64,000 bases of DNA from Comamonadaceae bacterium (GCA_947375135.1 CANCER010000018.1:1-64000), one strand, 5' to 3'; counted from the first letter of the stretch, positions 1-8,572 are shown. Notes: a model not told the origin generated them from the letters alone. Numbers and translations are program-made.

Positions 1-149
1 CTGGCTGCTTTGGTATAACCGGACTCGACTGCATTCGACGCTGGCCTATGTCAGCCCGGTGCAGTTCGAGCAGAACTGGCTTGCCAATCAGCCCAAGCAA
101 GCCAACTCATGATCTCGGTTATGGGATACGGATTCCAGGGGCAAGGTCA
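1..149 (+). mobile_element. Right end of an IS3-family insertion sequence
   Basis: The window opens inside an insertion sequence. It contains the last 36 codons of an IS3-type OrfB transposase followed by about 37 bp of non-coding DNA ending GGGGCAAGGTCA near position 149, which resembles the right terminal inverted repeat of IS3-family elements. The left end lies outside the window, so completeness and target duplication cannot be judged. Confidence 0.7.
2..112 (+). CDS. IS3-family transposase OrfB, C-terminal end (partial)
   Basis: The 36 visible residues include WYNRTRLHSTLAYVSPVQFE, the characteristic C-terminal stretch of IS3-family (IS150/IS3 group) DDE transposases, close to the final catalytic Glu region, and finish at a TGA at 110-112. 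The gene starts outside the window. The family cuts and joins IS ends through a circular intermediate. Only the C-terminus is seen, so it is unknown whether the transposase is intact. Confidence 0.8.
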   Translation, partial: WLLWYNRTRLHSTLAYVSPVQFEQNWLANQPKQANS

Positions 150-672
150 GATATCCCAACTCTGGTTTGTGCGAGAACCGGAAACAGTGCACATGCACTA
201 AGCGCTAGTACGACCAATTTCATCATCAAATTCCCCACGTGTTATTGGAAGAACGACCACAAGCCAAACGGAGGCTTTGTCGGCCTATTGTGCATAGGAC
301 TCTTTGCGTGGCATTGCGAATAGTCAATCGCTTTGGCTACCAATAACTGACATCGTATGCATTGCCCACGCATAGAGACACGGTCTCTTGGAGAGCGCGA
401 GGCCCGTTGGAGTAAGAAAAAGTAGCCGTGATTCCTTGACACATCCGGATGGGCAATTTGCGTTGACTTTTCGCAATTGTGAAAACCAACGCATGGGATA
501 CCGTGATCGGAGTTTTCGGGGGAGTACCTATGAATTCTGAAGCACGCCCAGGGCTGACCCTGATCAGAGCGGGTGCGTCCGGCATTGGGGTTTACATCAC
601 TCTGACGCTTGCATCACCGGCAGAACACTTTCTATCAACGACTGAAAATATTTACCTTAACTGGAGAAACCT
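150..672. other. Non-coding stretch after the IS end
   Basis: No convincing gene was found. The notable elements are the dyad and Fnr-like site at 459-493. A 65-codon GTG frame (479-676) overlaps the next start by ATGA, but has no recognisable product. Confidence 0.5.
463..476. promoter_or_regulatory. Fnr-like site, hybrid type: TTGAC-TTTT-CGCAA
   Basis: One half matches the CGCAA arm of the repeated palindrome of this window and the other is TTGAC, the same hybrid as at 7551. It lies 196 bp before the gene at 673. A weak -10-like TACCGT starts at 499, 29.5 bp from the centre of the site, as in class II Fnr promoters. The site lies inside a larger imperfect dyad (about 459-493) with arms GCGTTG and CAACGC. 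Confidence 0.4.
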
Positions 673-1212
673 ATGACATACAGCAAGAGCACTTCAAAGA
701 AGGGCGAAATTCTTGATCGGGCAAACGGCCGTTCAAATGGCGGGCAAGCTGAGGCTCCTTTTTCAGTACCCGCCTTCTTTGGCGACTGGATGCGTTTTGC
801 CCAATCCACACCCCTGTCACCAACCCAATACAAGCAACCATCCGGTGATCAAATTTTTCTAATCCCCTCCACCCTCTCTGCAGCCCTCGTCAAAGGTATG
901 AGCGATCTCGGTCGGGCAGCTGATCCCGTGGCATTTTTTGCGGCCTATAACGAGGTAGTCAGTCATCAGTTGGATGAATGTGTAAAACCCATTGCATCAG
1001 CGATGGAACAGCTGTTCGACATGCAAATGCTTTGGTTTCACTGGTTGGAAGAAATGGCGTCTCTGCCGTCGTTGCAGGAAGGAACCAATCAGCGACAGAA
1101 AGACGTTGCGCGCGCGTCCTGGCTCAATGCGCAGGACGAATGGCTAGCCATGAGTCAGCGCTGGATAGACAGGTCCGTGGGGAATTCGAAGGCGGCACAG
1201 CCTGCAGGCTGA
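673..1212 (+). CDS. Hypothetical helical protein, remotely phasin-like
   Basis: This is a 179-residue soluble protein with no signal peptide or membrane segment. Residues 1-35 are polar and probably disordered. The remainder is predicted to be mostly amphipathic helix rich in Met, Trp and Gln, for example FAAYNEVVSHQLDE and EWLAMSQRWIDR. The general build, a small helical protein with a repeated Trp/Gln pattern, recalls phasins or PhaM-type granule proteins, but no diagnostic motif was recognised and the function is unassigned. A GGAG ribosome site lies 8-11 bp before the ATG. The gene stands alone between the IS end and the BON gene, with a candidate Fnr-like site 196 bp upstream. Confidence 0.6.
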   Translation: MTYSKSTSKKGEILDRANGRSNGGQAEAPFSVPAFFGDWMRFAQSTPLSPTQYKQPSGDQIFLIPSTLSAALVKGMSDLGRAADPVAFFAAYNEVVSHQLDECVKPIASAMEQLFDMQMLWFHWLEEMASLPSLQEGTNQRQKDVARASWLNAQDEWLAMSQRWIDRSVGNSKAAQPAG

Positions 1213-1766
1213 CCTCACGTGCGTCAGCCAGGACCAACTTCAAGACGAACATGCACGTCCGCACTTTGTTACGGCCATTTTTTTGACCCTAAAAACCGCA
1301 GTTAACCGGTTCCAGTTTCCGCAGATAGAGGGTTAAGCCGTTCCATCATGGATGGCTATCTTGTCGCTCACCTACCGCAGCAGCAGGCTCCATATGTCAG
1401 TTGACTTGATCCGCTTCGCAGCTTCTTTGACCTACCGCAGAGTCGCATGGATATAGATCCAGCCGGAGCTGCGCCACCGCCTGGGAGATGCCTTTGTCAG
1501 TGCCTTTATGGGGCGCGATCCCTGCGCAGCGTGCACCATTGCTGCTTTGTGCCGTTGCTTGTTCTGGCCATCCGGACCGTGGCGTTCCCGAGCTCGGACC
1601 TTGGCAACTGATTGCGCTGCCAGGTTGTACTGAAAAAGGTTTTGCCGCGGCGGGCATGCGGATTTGCGTAATCGCAACGGCCGCTATGCCTGCGATGCTT
1701 AGAGTGCATTGCAGACCCGGCCCTCATTCTGAGTACGCAGACCGTGGCAGCAACTAGGAGAAAAAG
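1213..1766. other. 554-bp intergenic region with a palindromic operator
   Basis: No gene supported. The 11-mer ACCTACCGCAG occurs twice about 60 bp apart (near 1370 and 1430), which may be a trace of a small duplication. The region contains the TTGCG-N4-CGCAA site at 1664 and presumably the promoter of the BON gene. Confidence 0.5.
1664..1677. promoter_or_regulatory. Palindromic operator TTGCG-TAAT-CGCAA
   Basis: A perfect 5+4+5 inverted repeat of the Crp/Fnr layout, 89 bp before the ATG of the BON gene. A -10-like TAGAGT begins at 1700, 29.5 bp from the centre of the site, the geometry expected when an Fnr-type activator sits at -41.5. This is one of five identical-arm copies in the window. 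Confidence 0.6.
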
Positions 1767-1982
1767 ATGATGACCGACTCCGACCTCAAGATCACCTTAA
1801 TGGAACGCTTCAACACCATTCCAGACGTAGACGCCTCGGATATTGATATCCATGTGAAGGACGGTATGGTGACCCTGAACGGACAGGTGGACACCCACCA
1901 GACGCGCTTCCAGGTGGAACGCGCGGCGCGCAGGGTTCCCGGCATCAGGGCGCTGAAGATCCACATCAAGCCTCGGCAGTAG
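1767..1982 (+). CDS. Single BON-domain protein
   Basis: 71 residues forming one BON domain (bacterial OsmY and nodulation fold). The pattern DSDLKITLMERF, then IDIHVKDGMVTLNGQVDT, then AARRVPGIRALKI is typical of the alpha-beta-beta-alpha-beta core. BON domains bind phospholipid or other surfaces and occur in osmotic and stress proteins. There is no signal peptide, so unlike OsmY it is probably cytoplasmic. The start has a strong AGGAG 6 bp upstream, and ATG is doubled. The gene lies beside chaperone and protease genes, and the palindrome at 1664 suggests Crp/Fnr-type control. Confidence 0.85.
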   Translation: MMTDSDLKITLMERFNTIPDVDASDIDIHVKDGMVTLNGQVDTHQTRFQVERAARRVPGIRALKIHIKPRQ

Positions 1983-2345
1983 TCGCCCGGCGCCAAGCCC
2001 AATTACCGGGCTATTGCGCAAATGGGCGCGTCGGCGGTGGTGGGCGACCGTGGTCTGGCTGCGCATTCCGCAAGCGCTGAATGCCAAGGTGCCGTATCGC
2101 AACCAGGGCTCGGGCTTCATCAGTGCCAGCGGAATGTGATCACTGGCACCAATGCCTGCTGGACAAAAAGCCCAAGGCTGTGTCACTGCTGATCTGGCGC
2201 AACGGGGCTCGCATCGATGTCCCCACCGATCTGCGCTGATTCATGCCCAGCCCTGACGCAGGAGTATTGCCTGTGAAGTCGGAAGCGACGACAACATGGA
2301 AACCTCAAAGGCAAGACGTCCGTGCATTCCAGTTTTCTGGGTTGC
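1983..2345. other. Gap between the BON gene and the groEL-like gene
   Basis: It holds the probable protease remnant at 2062-2239. Nothing else is recognisable, and no terminator hairpin was seen after either flanking gene. Confidence 0.4.
2062..2239 (+). pseudogene. Degenerate remnant of an HtrA/DegP-like serine protease
   Basis: Two short fragments in different frames look like the two ends of a Do-type protease. The first reads VPYRNQGSGFISASG, similar to the GSGFIIS segment before the catalytic domain of DegP/DegQ, then meets a TGA. The second, about 20 bp further on, reads KPKAVSLLIWRNGARIDVPT and stops at 2237, similar to the end of the last PDZ domain in that family. The catalytic His, Asp and Ser region is missing. 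The assignment rests on short matches. Confidence 0.35.
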
Positions 2346-3980
2346 TCACAGCATTGAGGGCTCCGCTCCGATACCTGCAACGGGATTGCCAACACGCTGC
2401 TGGGGAATAGAGGCGATCATGCAATCCGTGGTGAGGACCAAGCTGGCAATCGAGGCCGCGTTCTGCAGCGCCAGACGCGTTACCTTGGCCGGGTCGATGA
2501 CGCCCATCTGCAGCAAGTCACCGTAGTTGCGCGTCGCCGCGTTATAACCCCATGCGGTCAGGCTCGATTCATCAATCTTGTTCAAGACAACTGACGGCTC
2601 CTCCCCGGCATTTTTGACGATTTGGCGAAGCGGCTCTTCGAGCGCACGCGCGACCAAGCGAATGCCCGACGTTTCATCAAGCGTCTCGCCTTCCAGCGTC
2701 AGTAGCACGCGCCGGGCACGCAACAAGGCGACGCCCCCACCAGGCACGATTCCTTCTTCCACTGCAGCCCGCGTGGCATGCAGCGCGTCTTCCACGCGCA
2801 CCTTGCGCTCCTTGAGTTCGGTTTCGGTGGCAGCGCCAACCTTGATCAGTGCAACGCCGCCTGAGAGTTTGGCCGCGCGTTCCTCCAGCTTCTCGCGGTC
2901 GTAATCGCTGCTGGCGGCATCTCGCTCCTTGCGGATCACGGCTATGCGCTCCCGGATCGCCTTCGGATCGCCGGCACCTCCTATGATCGTGGTGTTTTCC
3001 TTGTCGATCTCGGCGCGCGTGGCGCGCCCCAGGTCGGAAAATGTTATTTTGGAAAGTGGCAGTCCGACTTCCTCGCTGGCCACCTTGGCGCCGGTAAGAA
3101 TGGCAATGTCCTGCAGCATGGCCTTGCGTCTATCGCCAAATCCGGGCGCCTTGACAGCGCAGGTCTTGAGAGCGCCACGCATGGTGTTGATCACCAGCGC
3201 CGCCAATGTGTCATTTTCAATATCTTCTGCAATCACCAGCAATGGAACATTGGCCTTGACCACTTCCTCAAGCAGGGGCAACAGATCGTTGAGAGATGCC
3301 ATCCGGCTGTCGCACAGCAGGATGGCAACATTTTCAAGCACCGCGCTCTGCCGCTCCGTATTGTTGATGAAGTAAGGCGATAGGAATCCACGGTCAAACT
3401 GCAGCCCCTCCACCACCTCCAGCACGCTGACCAGGCCCGAGCCATCCTCAATTGAAATGGCGCCGGCACGTCCTACTTGGTCGATGGCGCTAGCCAGAAG
3501 CTCACCAATCGATCGGTCGTTGTTGGCAGAGATCGCGGCAACGTGCGCAATTTCTTGCGAAGTGACGCAAGGGCGGGACATGGCCTTTAGTTCTTTCACT
3601 ACAGCTTCAATCGCGCGCTCAATGCCGCGCTTGAGATCCATCGGGTTCATGCCTCCGGCCAGATAGCGTAGACCTTCATGGATCATGCTGTGGGCCAGAA
3701 CGGTTGCTGTGGTTGTGCCGTCACCCGCCATCTCGCTGGTGCGAACGGACACTTCACGCAGCAGTTGCGCACCCATGTTTTCAAAGCGGTCTTCCAGTTC
3801 GATGGATTTGGCTACCAGCACGCCGGAGTTGACGATCTGGGGTGAGCCAAACTCGCGCTCCAAAATGACAGTTCTGCCGCGTGGTCCCAGCGTCACTTTT
3901 ACCGCTTCGGCCAAGGCATCCACTCCGCAGCGAATCTTGTCGCGGGCAGCCTCATGAAAAACTATTTGCTTTGCTGACAT
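2346..3980 (-). CDS. groEL: GroEL-type 60 kDa chaperonin, divergent paralogue
   Basis: 544 residues, alignable with E. coli GroEL from end to end. Conserved features include [10 protein letters not shown] (28-36), [11 protein letters not shown] (Asp87 region), [26 protein letters not shown] and [15 protein letters not shown] (the Asp398 equivalent). Two features are unusual. Residue 52, Asp in TKDGV of E. coli and important for ATP hydrolysis, is Ser here (VNSGV; codon TCC at 3825-3827). The Gly-Gly-Met tail is replaced by a short unrelated end. No groES gene accompanies it. It is probably a secondary, stress or client-specific chaperonin, with the housekeeping groESL elsewhere. It is divergent from the lon-like gene, and the gap holds an Fnr-like hybrid site. 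Confidence 0.93.
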   Translation of the reverse strand: MSAKQIVFHEAARDKIRCGVDALAEAVKVTLGPRGRTVILEREFGSPQIVNSGVLVAKSIELEDRFENMGAQLLREVSVRTSEMAGDGTTTATVLAHSMIHEGLRYLAGGMNPMDLKRGIERAIEAVVKELKAMSRPCVTSQEIAHVAAISANNDRSIGELLASAIDQVGRAGAISIEDGSGLVSVLEVVEGLQFDRGFLSPYFINNTERQSAVLENVAILLCDSRMASLNDLLPLLEEVVKANVPLLVIAEDIENDTLAALVINTMRGALKTCAVKAPGFGDRRKAMLQDIAILTGAKVASEEVGLPLSKITFSDLGRATRAEIDKENTTIIGGAGDPKAIRERIAVIRKERDAASSDYDREKLEERAAKLSGGVALIKVGAATETELKERKVRVEDALHATRAAVEEGIVPGGGVALLRARRVLLTLEGETLDETSGIRLVARALEEPLRQIVKNAGEEPSVVLNKIDESSLTAWGYNAATRNYGDLLQMGVIDPAKVTRLALQNAASIASLVLTTDCMIASIPQQRVGNPVAGIGAEPSML

Positions 3981-4296
3981 TGTTGTCCCTTTTCAATCAG
4001 AAGGCGCAAGCTCTCCGGCGGGAATCGCCTTTTGCATGAGCCCTGAAGCTGGAATGGCTTGATAAAAGCCCCATCGCAGCCACGCACACCTTCGCTTTCA
4101 CAATGCGCCAGTACGAGGTTTTTTTGTTGCGAAATATCAAATGAAAGATGGCTTGCATCTCCACTGAACAGTTAGTTATTACAGATCAATCAAGCCAGAC
4201 CGCGAAGCCACGCGTACCAGGCAAAGTGCGATACTGAACAGAAGTTGCAAATCAAGCTCATCAGCGTGCGCTGCTGCAGCCCCTTCGAGAAGTGAT
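3981..4296. promoter_or_regulatory. Divergent control region of groEL-like and lon-like genes
   Basis: This 316-bp stretch has no gene and must hold the promoters of both neighbours. The only marked element is the hybrid Fnr-like site at 4127. No CIRCE element or clear sigma-32 promoter was recognised. Confidence 0.45.
4127..4140. promoter_or_regulatory. Fnr-like hybrid site TTGCG-AAAT-ATCAA
   Basis: The left arm and the AAAT spacer are those of the repeated palindrome, while the right arm is ATCAA, the classical FNR half-site. It lies 146 bp from the groEL-like start and 156 bp from the lon-like start, so it could serve either or both. Confidence 0.45.
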
Positions 4297-6741
4297 ATGA
4301 CTATATTGAAACTACTCCCTTCCGAGTTGCGTCGCACGGTCGATGCCGTCTCACTGGGCTTTGCTAACACCGCAGAATTGTTGCACCTGCAGTTGCCCTG
4401 GATTGGCCAGGAACGTGCCGAGCAGGCTGCCCGTTTTGGCTTGACGATTGACCAGCCTGGCTACAACCTGTTTGTATTGGGCGAGGTGGGTAGCGGGCGC
4501 AGTACCTTGATGACCCAGATGATGCGTAATGAAGCCGCGAAAAGAGCGGCTCCGCCGGATCTGTGTTATCTGCACAACTTCGATGCGCCTGAGCGTCCGC
4601 ACGCCCTGCGCCTGCCGGCAGGCGAGGGCCGTCTCATGCGCCAACTCATGGGTCAGTTTGCCAAGACCTTGCAGTCTGACATACCCAAACGGTTTATGGA
4701 GGCTGACTTTAAGGCCGAGAGCGGGCGACTTACCAGTGCCAACAAGGTAGAACAGGAGCGCGCCTATCTGGAGCTCAGCACCTATGCGGATGCCCGCGAC
4801 TTTGCGTTGCTGCGCGAGCAGGGCAATATGGTCTTCACGCTCAGAGATTCCCAAGGCAAGCCGCTGACAGCCGACAGGGCACTGGCGTTGAGCCGCGAAG
4901 AGCGCGCAAAAATTGATGGCGCAGAAGAGGCCCTGCGTGCAGAAATAGGACGCTATCAGGAGAAGACCCGCGCCATGGAGCGCGTGCTCAACGAGGGCCT
5001 GGCTTCCCTGCGGCGACAAAGGGTCAAGCCCCTGCTGGACCATGCTCTGCAGACCATCCGCAATGAAATGCGCAAGCAGATCAAGGACACGGTCAAGATA
5101 GGGAGTTACCTCGACCAGGTATGCCATGACATTTTGGAAAATATCGAAGTGTTTGAACCCTGCGATGACGAGCAAGCCCGTCTGGATGCATTGTTGGAAG
5201 TGGTGTCCCGCTTGCGCGTCAACGTGGTGGTGGACAACTTCGGTCTGCAAGGTGCCCCCGTTATCACCGAGGACAATCCGCTGTTTCGCAAGCTATTTGG
5301 CAGCATTGAATACGAGTCCGAAGACGACATGCTGGTCACCGACTTCTCCCGCATACGGGCTGGGAGTCTGCTCAAGGCGCATGGTGGCTTCTTGATGCTG
5401 CACCTGCGTGACCTGCTGGCGGACGAGCCGGTGTGGGAGAAGCTTAGACGGTTCTTACGCAGCGGCCGCCTGCAGATCGAAGAGCCCGGCATGATGTATG
5501 CACCCATTGCTGCGGTATCCCTGCAGCCGGAGCCGGTCGATGTGGACGTAAAGATCGTGCTGATTACCTCCGTGGAAGACTATTACGCCGTGCAGGAGGG
5601 CGATCCGGAATTTGCCCGCCGCTTTCGCAGCAAGGTCGATTTTGCAGAGAGCTTTCCGGCGACGCCCGAATCCTTCAACGCGACGGCCATTTTTGTGGCG
5701 CACACTTGCCGGCGCATGGGGCTTATCCATTTTTCTGCAGATGCCGTGGCGGTGGTCATAGAGACCTCTCACCGCGAAGCACAAGACCAGACCCGCCAGA
5801 GCGCGCTGTTCGAGCGGTCTGAGGCGCTGGTCATAGAAAGCAGCACGTTTGCAAGGCAGCGGAGTTTGTCGGTAGTGGACGCGCAGGACGTTCTTGCTGC
5901 GATTCAGGCGCGCGTGCACCGCCACAGCTACCCCGAAGACCGGATGCAGGAAGCTATTGTGGCCGGTGAGCGACTGCTTGATGTGCATGGCGAGCGGGTA
6001 GGGCAGCTCAATGGCCTCACCGTGGTGGAGTTGGGCGACTATGCATTTGGCTTGCCCATGCGGGTCACGGCGCGCACACATGCCGGGAACGGGGGCTTGC
6101 TCAACATCGAGCGCGAGGCAAAGCTCTCCGGCCCGATTCACGACAAGGGGGTGATGATTTTGCACAGCTACCTCGTCGCCTTGTTTGCCCACATTGCGCC
6201 TCTTGCGCTCAATGCGGCGGTCGTTTTTGAGCAGGAATACAGTGGGGTCGAGGGGGATTCAGCCTCTTGTGCAGAGCTGTATGCACTGTTGTCGAGCTTG
6301 TCCGATTTGCCACTTAAGCAGGGCATTGCCGTGACAGGTGCGGTCAATCAACATGGTGAGATGCTGCCGGTGGGGGGGATCAACGAAAAGATTGAAGGCT
6401 ATTTCCGCAGCTGCACACTTCTGGGGCTGGACGGACAGCAGGGCGTTTTGATTCCAGCGCGCAACCGCCGCCATTTGATGCTCCATGCCAGCGTGGTGGA
6501 GGCGGTGGCCCAGGGGCGTTTTCATATCTACGCAGCAGACCTGGTCGGCCAGGGGATGGAGCTCCTGACCGGCGTTCCTATTGGAGAATTAAATGCATAC
6601 GAGTACCCGAGCCAGACAGTGCTTGGGCGAGTCCAAAGAACCTTGCAAAACTTCCGGCAGGCCTGCGAAAGGCCCCGCCCTGCAACCACCCCCCGCAGGT
6701 TGCAAAAATTTCAGATCGAAAGCAAGCGCCATCACAAATGA
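4297..6741 (+). CDS. Lon-like ATP-dependent protease (LonB-type AAA + Lon protease domain)
   Basis: 814 residues. An N-terminal AAA domain has the Walker A sequence GEVGSGRST (62-70), followed by a long helical insertion (about 130-270) and a second AAA half with GGFLMLHLRDLL in place of a classical Walker B. The C-terminal Lon protease domain has GDSAS with the likely nucleophile Ser655, and NEKIEG with Lys698; the 43-residue spacing equals that of the Ser-Lys dyad of E. coli Lon. There is no Lon N-terminal substrate domain and no membrane segment, so it belongs to the soluble LonB-like bacterial group. It probably degrades damaged or regulatory proteins. The start is supported by GAGAAGTG before the ATG. 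It is divergent from the chaperonin gene. Confidence 0.88.
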   Translation: MTILKLLPSELRRTVDAVSLGFANTAELLHLQLPWIGQERAEQAARFGLTIDQPGYNLFVLGEVGSGRSTLMTQMMRNEAAKRAAPPDLCYLHNFDAPERPHALRLPAGEGRLMRQLMGQFAKTLQSDIPKRFMEADFKAESGRLTSANKVEQERAYLELSTYADARDFALLREQGNMVFTLRDSQGKPLTADRALALSREERAKIDGAEEALRAEIGRYQEKTRAMERVLNEGLASLRRQRVKPLLDHALQTIRNEMRKQIKDTVKIGSYLDQVCHDILENIEVFEPCDDEQARLDALLEVVSRLRVNVVVDNFGLQGAPVITEDNPLFRKLFGSIEYESEDDMLVTDFSRIRAGSLLKAHGGFLMLHLRDLLADEPVWEKLRRFLRSGRLQIEEPGMMYAPIAAVSLQPEPVDVDVKIVLITSVEDYYAVQEGDPEFARRFRSKVDFAESFPATPESFNATAIFVAHTCRRMGLIHFSADAVAVVIETSHREAQDQTRQSALFERSEALVIESSTFARQRSLSVVDAQDVLAAIQARVHRHSYPEDRMQEAIVAGERLLDVHGERVGQLNGLTVVELGDYAFGLPMRVTARTHAGNGGLLNIEREAKLSGPIHDKGVMILHSYLVALFAHIAPLALNAAVVFEQEYSGVEGDSASCAELYALLSSLSDLPLKQGIAVTGAVNQHGEMLPVGGINEKIEGYFRSCTLLGLDGQQGVLIPARNRRHLMLHASVVEAVAQGRFHIYAADLVGQGMELLTGVPIGELNAYEYPSQTVLGRVQRTLQNFRQACERPRPATTPRRLQKFQIESKRHHK

Positions 6742-6744
6742 TGG

Positions 6745-7443
6745 CTAAACGGGCCCGGCATTTCTGAACAGATAGCCCTTGTTACGTATGGTCTTGATTT
6801 GAACTTGCGGGTTTGGGAAGTCACCCAGTGACTTGCGCAAGCGGCTAATGCGCATGTCAATGGAACGGTCAACACCATCGGGCGCGTAACCTCGCAGGGC
6901 AACCAGGATTTTTTCGCGCGAAAGCACATTCCCCGCCTGTTGCGCCAGTATCCAAAGCACGTCGAAATCAGAGTCGCCAAAGTCGATCGCTGTGTCATCA
7001 ATTTTCACGGTCCGGTCGCTCTGGTTGATGGTGAAGTTTCCAAAGCGGAGGGTCTTGTGCATTTTTCCAGGCTGACCTCCGATGCCTCTGTGTTCCAGAC
7101 AAATATGAACTTGGCGCTCCAGCACATAGAGATCGATCGGCTTGCGCGAATGGGCATCGGCGAGGAATGGCGCTCCCAGTAAAAGTTCTTTGTCAGACCG
7201 ACGTCGCGACACTATAAAAATTTTGCCCGAATACAAAGGCCTTAACTCTTGGCAAATTTCGCCCCCGTCTTTATTCGTCAGATAAACGTCCAAAATAAGC
7301 AGCGCAGGTGGCTTCTGACAGATGCGCGCCGTAACCAGCAATCCATCGGATTCGGAATCCACCTGGTGACCTCTAGCGCTAAAAAAACTGACAGCCTGAT
7401 CCAGGAAATGCAAATCGGCTGAAGCGATAAAAATATGGGGCAT
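6745..7443 (-). CDS. OmpR-family winged-helix response regulator
   Basis: 232 residues from the ATG at 7443. The receiver domain is residues 1-120, with phospho-acceptor Asp52 in LLILDVYL and the conserved Lys in RKPIDL. The strand-1 acidic pair is only partly kept (IASAD instead of VxDD). The C-terminal winged helix (about 130-230) has typical Trans_reg_C features such as DFDVLWILAQQAGNVLSRE and MRISRLRKSLGD. The frame extends upstream to an ATG at 7515 and a TTG at 7557. I prefer 7443 because the receiver fold begins there, GAGAG lies just upstream, and a -10-like TAAAGT (7528-7523) would place transcription start near 7516. No kinase is adjacent. It is divergent from the pilus operon, so may control it. 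It ends 3 bp from the convergent lon-like gene. Confidence 0.85.
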   Translation of the reverse strand: MPHIFIASADLHFLDQAVSFFSARGHQVDSESDGLLVTARICQKPPALLILDVYLTNKDGGEICQELRPLYSGKIFIVSRRRSDKELLLGAPFLADAHSRKPIDLYVLERQVHICLEHRGIGGQPGKMHKTLRFGNFTINQSDRTVKIDDTAIDFGDSDFDVLWILAQQAGNVLSREKILVALRGYAPDGVDRSIDMRISRLRKSLGDFPNPQVQIKTIRNKGYLFRNAGPV

Positions 7444-7550
7444 GGGTCTGCTCTCATCATTCGTATATGCGATTTCTCGAAGTACTGAAGATAGATCGAT
7501 AAGATTTTGTGACATTGCGTCGACTTTAGTGACGTTATCTATACATGAAC

Positions 7551-7564
7551 TTGACAAATCGCAA
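7551..7564. promoter_or_regulatory. Fnr-like hybrid site TTGAC-AAAT-CGCAA
   Basis: The CGCAA arm and AAAT spacer match the window's palindrome; the other arm is TTGAC, as at 463. It sits between the OmpR-type regulator and the pilus operon. For the regulator, TAAAGT begins at 7528, 29.5 bp from the centre (class II Fnr geometry). For the pilus operon it is 71 bp before the ATG. Confidence 0.45.
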
Positions 7565-7635
7565 TTGGCTAAAAATTATGATTTCCAGCAGAGTGGCCGG
7601 TTGTCGGAGACTCATTTACTTTAGGAAATCACATC

Positions 7636-8127
7636 ATGGTTAGAAAAACGTCTGTCGCCTTGGCTTTGGCTTGCTGCGCAGTGGCTGCACCCGTCTGGGC
7701 TGTTAGCACTGCTACCGGTACATTTTCTGTCGGTGTCACGTTGACATCCAAATGCGAAATCAACTCTACCAACGGTGCGACTGGTGCAACGATTTCAGCG
7801 CTACCCATCGCCTACACATCTTTTCAGACTACGGCTTCGACTGGTTCAACCACGTTCAATGTTCGCTGCACCAAAGACCAGGCGTATAGCCTGGCGCTCG
7901 ACAATGCCGACGTCACCGACGGTGTAACCGGACTCGCTTACACATTGAATCTTTCTACTGCGAATTCCCCATCTGCAACAGCCAACGCGGCGGTGACTGG
8001 ACAGGTGGGCGTTGGCCTGACACCAAAATCCTATTTTGTGAATGCCAACATGGCGGCAGGACAGGATGGCACGGTTCTGACCACAGGGACACCCAATTCG
8101 ACCCGTACATTGACCGTGAGCTATTGA
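7636..8127 (+). CDS. Spore-coat-U-domain pilin, major subunit of a Csu-like pilus
   Basis: 163 residues with a signal peptide (about 1-22, ending VWA) and one SCPU domain. Typical marks are an early Cys (SKCEINS), a second Cys in FNVRCTKDQAYSLAL, and a C-terminal strand ending RTLTVSY that would join donor-strand assembly. These proteins form thin archaic chaperone-usher pili used in attachment and biofilm formation. It heads the operon 7636-12538. AGGAAA lies 8 bp before the ATG. Confidence 0.88.
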   Translation: MVRKTSVALALACCAVAAPVWAVSTATGTFSVGVTLTSKCEINSTNGATGATISALPIAYTSFQTTASTGSTTFNVRCTKDQAYSLALDNADVTDGVTGLAYTLNLSTANSPSATANAAVTGQVGVGLTPKSYFVNANMAAGQDGTVLTTGTPNSTRTLTVSY

Positions 8128-8143
8128 GAAGGTCCGGCTAGTG

Positions 8144-8572
8144 ATGCACACCGCCCGCGTCCTGTTGGTGCTTTTTACCCTGGGCTCGGGGGTGTCTGCC
8201 ACATTGGCTTCAGATGTTGCTTCCCACAAGCTGCAAGCCCCATTTCAGGTGCGCATCACAGCGACCGTTTTGCCTACCGTCTGTGTCACCCGGGCAGGTA
8301 AGGCCCGCAGTGACAATGCGCGTATCGCCTGCCGAACTAGCGAAGTGCCGAGCTTCAGCGTACCAGGGCGCCCCGATGTGCTCGTTATAAACACGGCCAA
8401 AAATGCGCAGGAGACCGAAGGCCAGGTTCCCAGCGATGTCCACCTTAACCGGCTCGAGCCGACTGCTGCGGGCCCCGAAACAACGGATACAGACGCGCGA
8501 GCCTTTGATGCCGCGCGCCTGATAGCCCCAGCTAACACCCCACCACCAGAAGAGATCGAGGTGTCATTTTGA
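8144..8572 (+). CDS. Small secreted protein of the pilus operon, possibly a divergent subunit
   Basis: About 142 residues with a signal peptide (ending TLASD). The mature start, ITATVLPTVCVT, and the end, EEIEVSF, faintly echo the first and last strands of spore-coat-U pilins, and a second Cys follows (IACRTSE). The middle is Pro/Thr/Ala-rich and does not look like a full SCPU fold. In known csu loci the minor pilins CsuA and CsuB occupy this position. GTG at 8141 directly precedes the ATG and either could be used. AAGG lies upstream. The stop overlaps the chaperone start (TTGA). Confidence 0.6.
   Translation: MHTARVLLVLFTLGSGVSATLASDVASHKLQAPFQVRITATVLPTVCVTRAGKARSDNARIACRTSEVPSFSVPGRPDVLVINTAKNAQETEGQVPSDVHLNRLEPTAAGPETTDTDARAFDAARLIAPANTPPPEEIEVSF

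Noticed and set aside
479..676. 65-codon GTG frame overlapping the 673 gene start by ATGA
   Set aside because: No ribosome site or recognisable product, and it starts inside the dyad at 459-493. Coupling is possible but unsupported.
978..1286. 102-codon frame overlapping the 673 gene
   Set aside because: It is in another frame over a better supported gene, and its product looks random.
3555..3575. TTGCG-N6-CGCAA inside the groEL-like gene
   Set aside because: The spacer is 6 rather than 4 and it lies in conserved coding sequence.
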